From Apirhabdus apintestini (GTDB lineage: Bacteria > Pseudomonadota > Gammaproteobacteria > Enterobacterales > Enterobacteriaceae), in contig CP138906.1 of NCBI GenBank assembly GCA_033977085.1, forward strand, positions 3,534,001 through 3,598,000: 64,000 bases of DNA, read 5' to 3'. Shown one piece after another: positions 19,836-30,826 of the stretch (the first letter of the stretch is position 1; every line of letters begins with the position of its first letter). The translations under genes were made by a program, and so were the position numbers. The notes beneath the pieces were generated by a model. That model did no database searches. It worked only from the letters and a program-made list of their open reading frames with translations, and was not told the DNA's origin.

Positions 19836-20711
19836 ATGTACAACTCAAAACGTAAACGTCACTCTCATCATCATTGCCACCATCATGACCACCATGACAG
19901 AGATGCGCATTGCCGGTACTTTATGAAGCAAATGCGGGAGCGATACGACGACAATATGCATACTCTTTTGTGTGAAGAAGACGCTCATTTCGCTTTCCAT
20001 CATCACGGGATGATGGATCAGTATAACGGCGATATGCGCCATTCACCCTGTGATGAAAACGATCGTCACGCATTCCATCACCCTGCGATGATGCATATGC
20101 CAGGCCATCGTAATCGAGGAGTTCACGCAATGATGCGCATGATAGGCCGTCGTGGCCGTGGAATGTTTGGCAATTCACAGAGTGAAGACGGATTCTCCGG
20201 GCATCGGGGGCGACCGCCTTTTCTGCGCGGACGTAAATTCAGCGCAGACGAGCTTCAGTTACTGCTACTCGATCTGCTTAAAGAAAATGACAGCTACGGC
20301 TATGAGCTAATTAAACGGCTGGAAGAAAAAAGCGGCGGTTTTTATAAGCCCAGCCCGGGCGTGATTTATCCGGCGCTGACATGGCTTGAAGATGTCGGCT
20401 ACGTTACCGTACAACCAGAAGGCTCTCGTAAACGCTATGCGCTGGCGCCAGAAGGTGCGGCCCATCTCACGGCCAATCGGTCATTTGTCGACGCCCTGAT
20501 CGAACGCCTGGAAAAATTCGCCCGCCAAATGGACTCCGTGGCGCAGGCTATGCGAGAAGAGCGTCAGCCGTTTACGCCAGAACTCATGGAAGCCGTTCAT
20601 GCACTGCGCGCGCAAATTCATGAACATCACCACAGTAATGAAGATGTCCAGCGCCGGGTCGCTGCGATTTTGCAGGATACTCTGGCACGGCTCAAAAACA
20701 TCGACGCCTGA
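19836..20711 (+). CDS. His-rich PadR-family regulator, YqjI-like
   Basis: A 291-residue protein. The first ~110 residues are extremely rich in His, Asp, Met and Arg (HHHCHHHDHHDRDAH, DRHAFHHPAMMHMPGH), a likely metal-binding arm. From about residue 137 a PadR winged helix follows: LQLLLLDLLKENDSYGYELI, then KPSPGVIYPALTWLEDVGYV and a helical dimer tail. E. coli YqjI has the same layout and represses the ferric reductase gene yqjH, responding to nickel. This arm is longer. No yqjH-like gene is adjacent, so the target may be this gene itself (palindromes upstream). Name by similarity only. Confidence 0.8.
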   Translation: MYNSKRKRHSHHHCHHHDHHDRDAHCRYFMKQMRERYDDNMHTLLCEEDAHFAFHHHGMMDQYNGDMRHSPCDENDRHAFHHPAMMHMPGHRNRGVHAMMRMIGRRGRGMFGNSQSEDGFSGHRGRPPFLRGRKFSADELQLLLLDLLKENDSYGYELIKRLEEKSGGFYKPSPGVIYPALTWLEDVGYVTVQPEGSRKRYALAPEGAAHLTANRSFVDALIERLEKFARQMDSVAQAMREERQPFTPELMEAVHALRAQIHEHHHSNEDVQRRVAAILQDTLARLKNIDA

Positions 20712-20867
20712 CGCCGCCCACTCCCCGCGATAACTCCCCCGAAGCGCCGCACATCTGGTATTATCTTTTTTCACGGTATGCGGCCTTTATACCCGCCGGC
20801 GCATTGCGTCAGGCGGGAAATCAGCGCCGTTATACCATAGCCTTGTTAGACATCAGCGCACATCATC

Positions 20868-21320
20868 ATGAAAAATGCCACGTTCTACCTTCTGGATAGC
20901 AGCGAGCAGTCGTCCGGCCTGAATGCCGTTGAACAACTGGTCTGTGAACTGGCCGCCGAACGCTGGCGTGCAGGTAAGCGCATACTTATTGCCTGCGAGG
21001 ACGAACCGCAGGCGATCCGCCTGGACGAAGCGCTGTGGGAACGCGATCCGCACAGCTTTGTCCCGCATAACCTGGCCGGTGAAGGTCCACGCGGCGGGGC
21101 GCCGGTTGAACTGGCGTGGCCGCAGAAACGCAATAGCGCACCGCGCGATCTGCTAATCAGTTTATTGCCGGATTTTGCAGACTTTGCCACCGCTTTCTAT
21201 GAAGTGATAGACTTTGTACCTAACGACGAATCCCTGAAACCGCTGGCCCGAGAACGCTATAAAGCCTATCGCATCGCCGGTTTTCATCTGACTACGGCCA
21301 CCTGGGCGGCCCCGGAATGA
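20868..21320 (+). CDS. holC: DNA polymerase III chi subunit
   Basis: A 150-residue HolC (E. coli 147), starting MKNATFYLLDSSEQSSGLNAVEQLVCELAAE. The chi subunit links the clamp loader to SSB through the SSB C-terminal tail. Conserved parts are WRAGKRILIACEDEPQAIRLDE and FVPHNLAGEGPRGGAPVELAW. Its stop overlaps an ATG (ATGA at 21317), and the preferred valS start lies 8 bases downstream, so translation is coupled. Confidence 0.94.
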   Translation: MKNATFYLLDSSEQSSGLNAVEQLVCELAAERWRAGKRILIACEDEPQAIRLDEALWERDPHSFVPHNLAGEGPRGGAPVELAWPQKRNSAPRDLLISLLPDFADFATAFYEVIDFVPNDESLKPLARERYKAYRIAGFHLTTATWAAPE

Positions 21321-21328
21321 CAGCAGAA

Positions 21329-24181
21329 ATGGAAAAGACATATAACCCGCAAGATATTGAACAGCCGCTCTATGAGCACTGGGAACAGCAAGGCTACTTT
21401 AAACCCAACGGCGATAAGAGTCAGGAAAGCTTCTGCATCATGATCCCGCCGCCTAATGTCACCGGCAGCCTGCATATGGGGCACGCCTTCCAGCAAACTA
21501 TCATGGATACCATGATTCGCTATCAGCGCATGCAGGGAAAAATACCCTGTGGCAGGTCGGTACAGACCACGCCGGCATCGCAACACAAATGGTAGTAGAG
21601 CGGAAAATCGCCGCTGAAGAAGGCAAAACACGGCATGATTATGGCCGCGAAGCGTTCATTGATAAAATCTGGCAGTGGAAAACCGAATCTGGTGGCACCA
21701 TTACTCGCCAAATGCGCCGTCTGGGTAACTCTGTCGACTGGGAACGCGAGCGTTTCACGATGGATGACGGCCTTTCTAATGCCGTTAAAGAAGTATTCGT
21801 TCGGCTATTTAAAGAAGACCTAATCTATCGCGGCAAACGCCTGGTAAACTGGGATCCTAAGCTGCGCACCGCCATCTCCGATTTGGAAGTGGAAAACCGC
21901 GAATCTAAAGGCTCCATGTGGCACCTGCGCTATCCTCTGGCCGACGGCGCAAAAACCGCCGACGGTAAAGACTATTTGATAGTTGCGACCACTCGCCCGG
22001 AAACGGTTCTTGGTGATACCGGCGTGGCCGTCAACCCAGAGGATCCGCGCTATAAAGACCTGATCGGCAAATTTGTTATACTGCCCCTCGTTAATCGCCG
22101 CATTCCGATCGTTGGCGATGAGCACGCCGATATGGAAAAGGCACTGGCTGCGTAAAAATTACGCCTGCCCATGACTTTAACGACTATGAAGTCGGTAAAC
22201 GTCATAAGTTGCCGATGATCAATATCTTGACCTTTGACGGCGATATCCGCACGGCGGCGGAAGTCTTCGACACTAACGGGGAAGAATCCACCGTTTATAG
22301 CAGCGATATTCCGGATGAATTCCAGAAGCTGGAGCGCTTTGCCGCACGCAAAGCCATTGTTGCAAAATTCGACGAATTAGGTCTGCTGGATCAAATCAAA
22401 CCCCACGACCTGACCGTGCCCTATGGCGATCGCGGCGGCGTGGTAATTGAACCGATGCTGACCGATCAGTGGTACGTGCGCGCCGCCGTACTGGCGAAAC
22501 CGGCCGTTGAAGCAGTGGAAAACGGCGACATTCAGTTCGTACCTAAACAGTATGAGAACATGTATTTCTCCTGGATGCGCGATATTCAGGACTGGTGTAT
22601 TTCGCGCCAGCTTTGGTGGGGCCACCGCATACCGGCGTGGTATGACAGCGAAGGCAATGTTTACGTTGGGCGCAGCGAAGCAGAAGTTCGTCAGGAAAAT
22701 CAGTTGAGCGCCGATGTAGCTCTGCGCCAGGACGAAGACGTGCTGGATACCTGGTTCTCCTCCGGGCTGTGGACCTTCTCCACGCTCGGCTGGCCGGAAG
22801 ATACCGAAGCGCTGCGTCAGTTCCACCCGAGCAGCGTCATCGTGTCCGGTTTCGATATTATCTTCTTCTGGATAGCCCGCATGATCATGCTGACCATGCA
22901 TTTCATCAAAGATGAAAACGGCAAACCACAGGTGCCTTTCCATACTGTCTATATGACCGGGCTTATCCGCGACGACGAAGGGCAGAAGATGTCCAAGTCC
23001 AAGGGCAACGTTATCGATCCGCTGGATATGGTGGACGGTATCGAGCTGGAAGCCCTGATGGAAAAACGTACGGGTAATATGATGCAGCCGCAGCTGGCAG
23101 AGAAAATTCGCAAGCGCACGGAGAAACAGTTCCCGAACGGTATTGAACCGCACGGTACCGATGCGCTGCGCTTCACGCTGGCTGCGCTAGCTTCAACCGG
23201 CCGCGATATTAACTGGGATATGAAGCGCCTGGAAGGCTATCGTAACTTTTGTAATAAATTGTGGAACGCCAGCCGCTTTGTGCTGATGAATACCGAAAAT
23301 CAGGACTGTGGCTTCAACGGTGGCGATATGACGCTGTCGCTGGCGGATCGCTGGATCCGCGCTGAGTTTAACCGCACCGTTAAAGCCTACCGCGAGGCGC
23401 TGGATAACTATCGCTTCGATATTGCTGCCAATATTCTGTATGAGTTTACCTGGAATCAGTTCTGTGACTGGTATCTGGGCTGACTAAACCGGTAATGAAT
23501 GGCGGAAGTGAATCCGAGCTGCGCGGTACGCGCAATACGCTGGTTAATGTTCTGGAAGGCCTGCTGCGCCTGGCCCATCCTATTATTCCGTTTATTACGG
23601 AAACCATCTGGCAGCGCGTAAAAGTACTGAAAGGCATTACGGCAGATACCATCATGCTGCAGCCGTTCCCGGAATATGACGCCACGCTGACTGACGATGC
23701 CGCCGTTTCCGATACCGAATGGCTCAAGCAGGCCATCATTGCCGTGCGCAATATTCGTGCGGAAATGAATATCGCGCCGGGCAAACCGCTGGAGTTATTA
23801 CTGCGCGGCTGCAGCAGCGACGCCGCTCGCCGGGTTAATGAAAATACCAGCTTCCTGCAAACGCTGGCGCGCCTGGAAAGCATTAGGTTACTGCCTGCCG
23901 ATGATAAAGGCCCCGTTTCCGTGACGAAAATTATCGACGGCGCCGAACTGCTGATCCCGATGGCGGACCTGATTGATAAAGAAACAGAACTGGCCAGGCT
24001 GGCAAAAGAAGTCGTCAAGATTGAGACGGAAATAAGCCGCATCGAAGGCAAGCTATCTAATGAAGGCTTTGTCGCCCGTGCGCCACAAGCCGTTATTGCC
24101 AAAGAGCGCGAGAAACTTAACGGCTACATAGAAGCAAAAGCGAAACTACTCGAGCAGCAGGCGATCATCGCCGCGCTTTAA
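21329..24181 (+). CDS. valS: Valyl-tRNA synthetase (three frameshifts)
   Basis: Class Ia synthetase, essential. It has the HIGH-type motif PPPNVTGSLHMGHAF, the KMSKS loop (GQKMSKSKGNVIDP), an editing domain with TTRPETVLGDTGVA, and a C-terminal coiled coil. I chose MEKTYNPQDIEQ at 21329; an upstream ATG at 21317 is possible. Breaks: an A5 run at 21538-21542 that should be A6, AAGGCACTGG at about 22140 missing a G, and CTGGGCTGAC at 23475-23484 where CTGGAGCTGAC is expected. Repair gives 951 residues, the E. coli length. Three lesions in an essential gene indicate sequence errors. Confidence 0.95.
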
Positions 24182-24195
24182 TGCATCATCCTCCG

Positions 24196-24228
24196 GGGAA
24201 CGGGCGAAGTATTTACCCGTTCCCTTTT
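24196..24228 (+). terminator. Terminator after valS
   Basis: GGGAACGGG (24196-24204) pairs with CCCGTTCCC (24216-24224), followed by TTTT, 14 bases after the valS stop. Confidence 0.88.
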
Positions 24229-24247
24229 GCAAGGCCGCATGTAACGA

Positions 24248-24270
24248 AAAGGGCGCAATAGCGCCCTTTC
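24248..24270 (-). terminator. Second hairpin, oriented with the ridA-like fragment
   Basis: AAAGGGCGC - AATA - GCGCCCTTT is a perfect 9-bp stem. On the minus strand it is followed by TTCG, so termination there is plausible. It sits just past the ridA-like fragment on that strand. Confidence 0.5.
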
Positions 24271-24289
24271 TCTTCGCTGCCTTAACGAT

Positions 24290-24372
24290 AGCAGAGTCAT
24301 TAAGATCTTTAACGAAAACGGTAGTTTTAACAATATCATTCACCTTCAGTCCAGAGACCTCGATTTTCACCG
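24290..24372 (-). pseudogene. Fragment of a ridA-like gene, inverted
   Basis: On the minus strand about 25 codons read VKIEVSGLKVNDIVKTTVF then VKDLND, nearly the same as residues 63-85 of the RidA encoded at 32455-32841 (EASGLKVSDIVKTTVF, VKDLND). The DNA match runs about 70 bases with several substitutions. Homology ends abruptly on both sides, and no RidA start or C-terminus remains. It is a piece of a duplicated or acquired RidA-family gene, not a working gene. Confidence 0.75.
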
Positions 24373-24485
24373 CCAGAGTATTTCTCTCTGGAAAGCCACT
24401 TTCCCACTCAGTTCATATCTTGCACCTGCACGTCGCGGGTGTTATTAGTTGCGTTACTGACACACTAACCCTCACACCAAATCGT

Positions 24486-24993
24486 ATGACGCTTTCCGTT
24501 GATCTCTCCACTCAATTACACATGCGTCGGCTGCGCGCCGATGATAATGCCGCTATCGCGCGGGTTATCCGCAATGTCTCCGCAGAGTTTGGGCTTACCG
24601 CCGATAAAGGCTACACCGTCGCCGACCCTAATCTCGATATTTTGTATACACAGTACCAGCGCCCGCGCCACGCTTACTGGGTGATAGAACAGCACCAGCA
24701 GGTTATCGGCGGCGGCGGTATTGCGCCACTGGCGGGTGGTAAAGACGATATTTGCGAACTGCAGAAAATGTACTTTTACCGCAGGCGCGCGGTATGGGGC
24801 TGGCAAAAAGCTGGCGTTAACGGCGCTGGATTATGCCCGTGAACAAGGGTTTACGCGCTGCTACCTGGAGACTACCGCCGCGCTGGTTCAGGCTATCGCG
24901 CTCTATCAGCGATTAGGATTCGACTTTATAGATACACCGTTAGGGCAAACGGGGCATACGGACTGTGAGGTGAGAATGCTGAAAACGCTGTGA
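24486..24993 (+). CDS. yjgM: GNAT acetyltransferase YjgM (two frameshifts)
   Basis: A GNAT-fold N-acetyltransferase related to E. coli YjgM (also named OatA, linked to O-acetylserine and methionine handling). After repair it has 169 residues against 167. It contains SAEFGLTADKGYTVADPNLD, the acetyl-CoA loop around QARGMGLAKKLALTALDYARE, and YLETTAALVQAIALYQRLGF. Two runs are each one base short: T4 near 24773-24776 (TTTTACCGCAGG) and A5 near 24803-24807 (GCAAAAAGCTGG). It stands between valS and miaE, as in relatives that carry miaE. The native acceptor is uncertain. Confidence 0.86.
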
Positions 24994-25402
24994 CGGGCTT
25001 TCTGGCACTCTTGAGCACTCGCAATCCGCATCGCTCTTTGATGATGTAATCCCGCGTTCTGCAGATTAAACATCGTGAGATGTGACCGAGATACACAGAA
25101 ACGCTGGCTCGCAAAAATGGCATGAATTTACAGTACGAAAGCGCCCTGGACGGTATGAAAAATAAAGGCAGTATCCGCAACGGGAAGCTCAGCGGCTTCG
25201 GCAAAGCGGTGCCAAGATGTTTTTCAATCATTTAGCGCCAGGCAGAATGCTCTTCCAGGGCGAGCGGACAGACTGTGCTAGCGGTGAATGGCCGGACAGC
25301 GATAAAACGCACGGCGCCGCTCCCCCGTTTATCTTTTCCTGCTACGCCCTGTGCATGCCCCAACCGCGGTGGAGCGGGGCTATTCGCCAGACGGGGATAT
25401 CT
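24994..25402. other. Spacer with possible eroded coding remnant
   Basis: About 410 bases without a supported gene. On the plus strand near 25060-25240 a frame reads VRCDRDTQKRWLAK and, if one A is added to the A5 run at about 25111-25115, continues NGMNLQYESALDGMKNKGS to a stop at about 25236. No start is visible and I do not recognise it. It may be an eroded or fragmentary gene. Confidence 0.25.
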
Positions 25403-26236
25403 TTAAGGCGCCTTTGACTGCGAATGCCCCATCGCCACTAATGTTCGAATTATCCCCGCAGCCCGTTCCTGTGGCAGCTTCAGCACCTGCTGCCACATAA
25501 CCTGCGTCATGTCACATACCTGCGCCTCTTTACCCTTTGCTTCCTGCGGCGCCGTTATTAGCGTTAGCGCATTACCGTAGCGTTGTTCCAGCGCCTCCAT
25601 AATCGGCTGCAAATCACGATATGCCCGCGCCTGTTCATTCAATGCGGGCGTGTGTTGCCCGGGGCCGTATGACGCGCGCAGCATTTCAGCATCTGCCGCC
25701 ATTCGACGCTGAGACACTGCCTCAGGCAGCGCTTTAGGGTTAAACCCTCCTTTTACCGCAGGAAACAAAAAGCGAAAGCAGGCGTCTGCTCCCAACTTTT
25801 CAATCTGCGCCGTCTGCTCCAGGCTGGCCTGCATGAAGCGCACTACATTGATATCCGGCGCCCTTTGCAAACGCTCCGTCAATAGTCCCTGAATGGTCGG
25901 CTGTAGCGTTTCTATCACCGCTCGCTGAGATTTCCCCTGCTTGCCCAGTGCCAGCGCCTGCTGGCGTAAGGCGGCAAAAATAGCCGGTTCCTTTTCTCTA
26001 ATCGCCTGTAATAGCGGCGCTTTCGATACCAGAACGTCAAACGGCGCCTCTTGATGCTGCGGATCGCCGCCCTCACTGATGGGCAGGAAACGAGAAACAT
26101 TTAACAGCGGCCACACCACCACGGCCAGTGCAATAAAACATGGCGCCAGCCACTTTCCCGCCTGATGGCCTTTACGCCATATCCAGAATGCCAGTAGCAA
26201 TACGGCGACGCAGTAGATACTTAACAGACCGTTCAT
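25403..26236 (-). CDS. Conserved-looking membrane protein of unknown function
   Basis: A 277-residue open frame on the minus strand, with coding character and no frameshift. Two N-terminal membrane helices (residues 4-20, LLSIYCVAVLLLAFWIW; residues 28-47, KWLAPCFIALAVVVWPLLN) are followed by a mostly helical soluble domain. That domain is rich in Ala, Gln and Leu, with two isolated cysteines (in ADACFRF and AQVCDMT). It is probably anchored with the large domain outside the cytoplasm. It lies between yjgM and the end of miaE, reading away from miaE in the same direction. I do not recognise the family. Confidence 0.6.
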   Translation of the reverse strand: MNGLLSIYCVAVLLLAFWIWRKGHQAGKWLAPCFIALAVVVWPLLNVSRFLPISEGGDPQHQEAPFDVLVSKAPLLQAIREKEPAIFAALRQQALALGKQGKSQRAVIETLQPTIQGLLTERLQRAPDINVVRFMQASLEQTAQIEKLGADACFRFLFPAVKGGFNPKALPEAVSQRRMAADAEMLRASYGPGQHTPALNEQARAYRDLQPIMEALEQRYGNALTLITAPQEAKGKEAQVCDMTQVMWQQVLKLPQERAAGIIRTLVAMGHSQSKAP

Positions 26237-26308
26237 TACATTCCCTATGGTGTGGATATCGCGTACAACGCGCCTGAATTCAATATTACCGCCGTGCGCA
26301 CCGGCAAC

Positions 26309-26366
26309 TTATGTCGGAATGCCGCTATGAAAACGAAAAAGGGGATCCGGCGTTGAAATAAGCCGG
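26309..26366 (-). pseudogene. miaE: miaE 3' end, separated by IS copy 2
   Basis: Joining this fragment to 28323 across the IS, after removing one copy of the duplicated GCCGG, gives ...GAAEARL-ISTPDPLFRFHSGIPT*. This matches the C-terminus of Salmonella MiaE (EARLILTPDREFRFHSG). The stop is at 26309-26311. The fragment shows that the IS landed inside miaE. Confidence 0.85.
26362..26366. repeat. Target-site duplication of IS copy 2 (left)
   Basis: GCCGG here and again at 28323-28327, immediately outside the element ends: a 5-bp direct repeat as expected for IS21-family transposition. Confidence 0.85.
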
Positions 26367-26434
26367 TGTCAACAACGGGTAAAAAGTGATCCACTTACCG
26401 TCACCACCAACGGTCTAATATTGATCCACCTTGC

Positions 26435-27214
26435 TTACTCAGGATTAGCTTCCGCTATAACCCCGGCCTTTCGTTTCTGCTTCAGTCGATAGCTCTCTCC
26501 TTTTATCTGGACTACGTGTGAGTGATGTAAGATCCGGTCCAGCATTGCCGATGTCAGGGCTGCATCACCCGCGAACGTCTGGTCCCACTGCCCGAACGGC
26601 AGGTTAGAGGTCAGGATCATCGCGCTCTTTTCGTAACGTTTGGCAATGACCTGGAAGAACAGCTTTGCCTCTTCCTGGCTGAACGGCAGATAGCCTATTT
26701 CGTCGATGATGAGCAGTTTGGGGGCCATGACACCGCGATTGAGTGTCGTTTTGTAACGCCCCTGACGCTGGGAAGTCGACAACTGTAACAGCAGGTCCGC
26801 TGCTGTTGTGAAGCGAACCTTGATGCCCGCCCGTACTGCCTCGTAGCCCATGGCTATCGCCAGATGTGTTTTCCCCACGCCCGAGGGGCCCAGCAACACG
26901 ATGTTTTCGTTACGTTCGATGAAGCTCAGGGAACGCAGCGACTGGATTTGCTTCTGAGGTGCGCCGGTGGCGAAGGTGAAGTCGTATTCCTCGAACGTCT
27001 TCACCGCCGGGAAGGCTGCCATCCGCGTGTACATCGCCTGTTTACGCTGATGCCGGGCCAGTTTCTCCTCATGTAGCAGGTGCTCCAAGAAGTCCATATA
27101 GCTCCATTCCTGATCCACTGCCTGTTGCGACAGTGCCGGCGCCGCGCCGATAAGGCTGTCCAGCCTGGAGCTGTTCAGCAAGCACCATCAGCCGTTGATG
27201 TTGTAGTTCGACCA

Positions 27215-27218
<4 letters not shown>
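26435..27218 (-). CDS. istB: IS21 helper ATPase IstB, copy 2 (one frameshift)
   Basis: Same protein as the copy 1 IstB from DSLIGAAPALSQQ onward, with the same P-loop and Walker B. The first ~17 codons are out of frame because CAGCCTGGAGCTG at 27161-27173 has one more G than copy 1 (CAGCCTGAGCTG). The start by homology is the ATG at 27218, overlapping the istA stop. Confidence 0.88.
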
Positions 27219-28236
<1,018 letters not shown>

Positions 28237-28322
28237 AAGCTCCCCTGTATTCAGAGGAGCAGATTAACCCCTGGATCAGTTTTCAACCGCTGGGGTGGAT
28301 CAGTTTTGCACCGTTGGTAACA

Positions 28323-29027
28323 GCCGGGCTTCAGCGGCCCCAATCATACTTATGCGTTCGTCCACTTGCTGTGGCGAAATCAACCGCGCCAGCGCCAGAT
28401 AATCCTGATAATGGCGCGCTTCCGATCGCAATAACGATAAATAAAACGCTTCAAGCTGTGCATCAAGATAGGGTGCCAGCGCGGCAAAGCGCTCGCAAGA
28501 ACGCGCTTCGATATAGGCTCCGCAAATCAGTTTATCTACCAGCGCCGCCGGCTCCCAGGTGCGTAATTGCGTTAATAAACCGCGCGCATAGCGACTGGCG
28601 GTAATTTTGATATACGGGATATCGCGGGCGAGCATGATTTCTCTAACCTGCCAGAAATGGTGCAACTCTTCTTTAATCAGTGGCACCATTTTATCGATAA
28701 GCGCCTGTTCCCACAGGGCTTTCGTGCGCGGCATCGCGCTTTTAGATATCTGTTTGTGGAGCGCCGCGAAGTCTGGTTCGGGACCGGATCGAAAGGTAAA
28801 ATCTTCATACGGCTTCAGGCCATCTAATAGCGCCTGAGCGCTTCGTTCATCCGCCACGTATTTGCGGATCAGTAACATTGCCGTCTGGGCAGCTTTTAAC
28901 TCACATACCATGTGATCCGTTAGCAATAGCGCAAGATTTTCTGGTCGACGCGCCTCATCAATCCACGTCTGCGGCGTGGCGCAGTGTAAAACTGGCGCGC
29001 AGGCGCAAGTAGCTGTTGATAATTCAT
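28323..29027 (-). pseudogene. miaE: miaE (tRNA ms2i6A hydroxylase), 5' part, interrupted by IS
   Basis: MiaE is a non-haem diiron monooxygenase that hydroxylates ms2i6A37 of tRNA. Diiron ligand helices are visible: VCELKAAQTAM, KEELHHFWQVRE (ExxH) and EARSCERF, with LLRSEARHYQDYL (ExxxH). The ATG at 29027 gives MNYQQLLAPA, then a one-base break near 29000 leads into PVLHCATPQTWIDE. The gene is cut after GAAEARL by IS copy 2; reassembled it would encode 252 residues. In the interrupted gene the last ~18 residues are replaced by LPTVQN from IS sequence. All visible iron ligands lie upstream of the break, so partial activity cannot be excluded. Confidence 0.88.
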
Positions 29028-29088
29028 TGATGGCAATCCTTGCAGGGCAGCGGTTCACACCGCCGCCGCTTGATACTATTCGCGTAAC

Positions 29089-29508
29089 TTAATGACGAAC
29101 GCCGTTATCGTCTTCGTCGATATCATCCTCGTTTTCTTCATCGCCATCTTCATCGTCCCCTTCAAAGTAGGTGCCCCAGCCGTCATACTCCACGCCAAAT
29201 TTCTCAGCGAGAGTCATAAGCTGCTCAACCTGTGCGTCAATCAGTTCCGCATTCAGCGCACATTCGCTCAGCGCATCACAGCAGATAACGACGTCACCCT
29301 CTTCCACTTCCAGTTCTTCAGGCTCCGTTACTTCATAACCTAGCTTGAAGACTTCTACGGCCACCTTTTCCAGTGACTCAAAATCATCGGCAGAAAGATG
29401 ATGCTCAATTGTATAGAGCGCGTCAGGATCGCTGCCGTCTTCGAGTAGTTCTTCGATAATCAGGCGCGTTTCTTCACGCTGTTCTTCCAGTAATTCAGGG
29501 TTCGCCAT
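29089..29508 (-). CDS. rraB: RNase E inhibitor RraB
   Basis: A 139-residue, very acidic protein (E. coli RraB/YjgD, 138). It begins MANPELLEEQREETRLIIEELLEDGSDPDALYTIEHHLS and ends in an Asp/Glu-rich tail (GDDEDGDEENEDDIDEDD). RraB binds the C-terminal half of RNase E and changes the degradosome's substrate choice. An AGGAATGCATC ribosome region precedes the ATG. It is divergent from argI, as in E. coli. Confidence 0.95.
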   Translation of the reverse strand: MANPELLEEQREETRLIIEELLEDGSDPDALYTIEHHLSADDFESLEKVAVEVFKLGYEVTEPEELEVEEGDVVICCDALSECALNAELIDAQVEQLMTLAEKFGVEYDGWGTYFEGDDEDGDEENEDDIDEDDNGVRH

Positions 29509-29599
29509 GATGCATTCCTCAGTGTGTGGCAGTTATCTTCATTTTCACACAGCGCCGGAATTGCCTCCACTCCCGCAGAAAAAGATTTTCCGCCTTGAA

Positions 29600-29638
29600 A
29601 ATGAATAATTAGGCGTATAAATCGAATTTTAATTCATT
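29600..29638 (+). promoter_or_regulatory. Tandem ARG boxes upstream of argI
   Basis: Box 1 is AATGAATAATTAGGCGTA (29600-29617) and box 2 ATCGAATTTTAATTCATT (29621-29638), separated by 3 bases. This is the spacing expected for an ArgR hexamer on two 18-bp half-palindromic boxes. Box 2 matches the TGAATTTTAATTCA core well. Arginine-dependent repression of argI is implied. Confidence 0.85.
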
Positions 29639-29661
29639 CAACTTTACTGCAGAGAGAGAAG

Positions 29662-30664
29662 ATGGCGCTCTATCAAAGGCACTTCCTGAGACTGCTCGAT
29701 TCCACATCAGATCAACTGCATACAATGCTGGGCCTGGCGGCCAATTTAAAACAGGAAAAAATCCGGCGCGGAAACTCAGCGTCTGCGCGGAAAGAATATC
29801 GCCCTGATTTTCGAGAAAGACTCGACTCGCACCCGCTGCGCCTTCGAGGTCGCCGCAGCAGACCAGGGAGCTAGCGTCACCTGGATAGGGCCATCTGGCA
29901 GTCAAATTGGCCATAAAGAATCGATTAAAGATACCGCACGCGTTTTGGGCCGGATGTACGACGGTATTCAGTATCGGGGCTATAGCCAGACCATCGTTGA
30001 AACCCTCGCACGCTATGCGGGTGTGCCGGTGTGGAACGGCCTGACAAATGAATTTCATCCTACGCAGCTTTTAGCCGATCTGCTCACCATGCAGGAACAC
30101 TTACCGGATAAACCGCTGCACAGCATGACGCTGGCGTATGTGGGCGATGCACGCAACAATATGGGCAACTCTATGCTTGAGGCCGCAGCGCTCGCTGGGC
30201 TGGATTTACGTCTGGTCGCGCCAAAAGCCTGCTGGCCGGAAGCAGCGCTGGTCGAACAGTGCCGGGAAATCGGCGCGCGCCGCGGCGCTAAAATCACGCT
30301 GACGGAAGATATCAGCGAGGGCGTAAAAGGCGCAGACTTTTTGTATACGGACGTGTGGGTATCGATGGGCGAAGCGAAAACCGTTTGGGCCGAGCGCATC
30401 GCATTATTGCGTCCTTATCAGGTCAATAAGGCCATGCTCACGTTAACGGGAAACCCAGAGGTAAAATTCCTGCACTGCCTGCCTGCTTTTCATGATGCTG
30501 AAACTACACTGGGCCAACAAATCGCCGACGAGTATCACTTTCCTGACGGCATAGAAGTCACTAATGAGGTTTTCGAATCGCCCCAGAGTATTGTGTTCGA
30601 TCAGGCGGAAAATCGAATGCACACTATTAAAGCCGTTATGGTCGCGACGCTTACGCCGCTATAA
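29662..30664 (+). CDS. argI: Ornithine carbamoyltransferase (one frameshift)
   Basis: Forms citrulline from ornithine and carbamoyl phosphate. It shows the carbamoyl-phosphate loop DSTRTRCAFEVAA, the HPTQLLADLLTMQEH region, GDARNNMGNS and the ornithine-binding FLHCLPAFHD. The frame breaks at the A run 29754-29759 (CAGGAAAAAATCC): two missing As would give 334 residues, the E. coli length, while one extra A is the alternative. The translation then resumes at SGAETQRLRGKNIALIFEKD. The ribosome site is GAGAGAG before ATG 29662. The cytosolic trimer is repressed through ARG boxes. Confidence 0.94.
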
Positions 30665-30753
30665 GTGAAACAACAAAGCGAAATTCCTCGCCGCGCGCAG
30701 TACTCTGTTTTCTCGTAAGCCCGATTATAGCGCTAAAATTAGACAATAATCTC

Positions 30754-30781
30754 TTGTAACCACCCCGGGCATCCGTATAAT
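30754..30781 (+). promoter_or_regulatory. pyrBI promoter
   Basis: TTGTAA (30754-30759) and a perfect TATAAT (30776-30781) with 16 bases between. It lies about 45 bases before the leader-peptide start, as expected for pyrBI. Confidence 0.75.
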
Positions 30782-30826
30782 GCCGAACGTTTTGCCGGGA
30801 GGAATCATGTTAGGTAACCACGAAAC

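Noticed and set aside
21329..24181. valS as a pseudogene
   Set aside because: It is essential and single-copy in relatives; three one-base repairs restore exactly 951 residues with all motifs.
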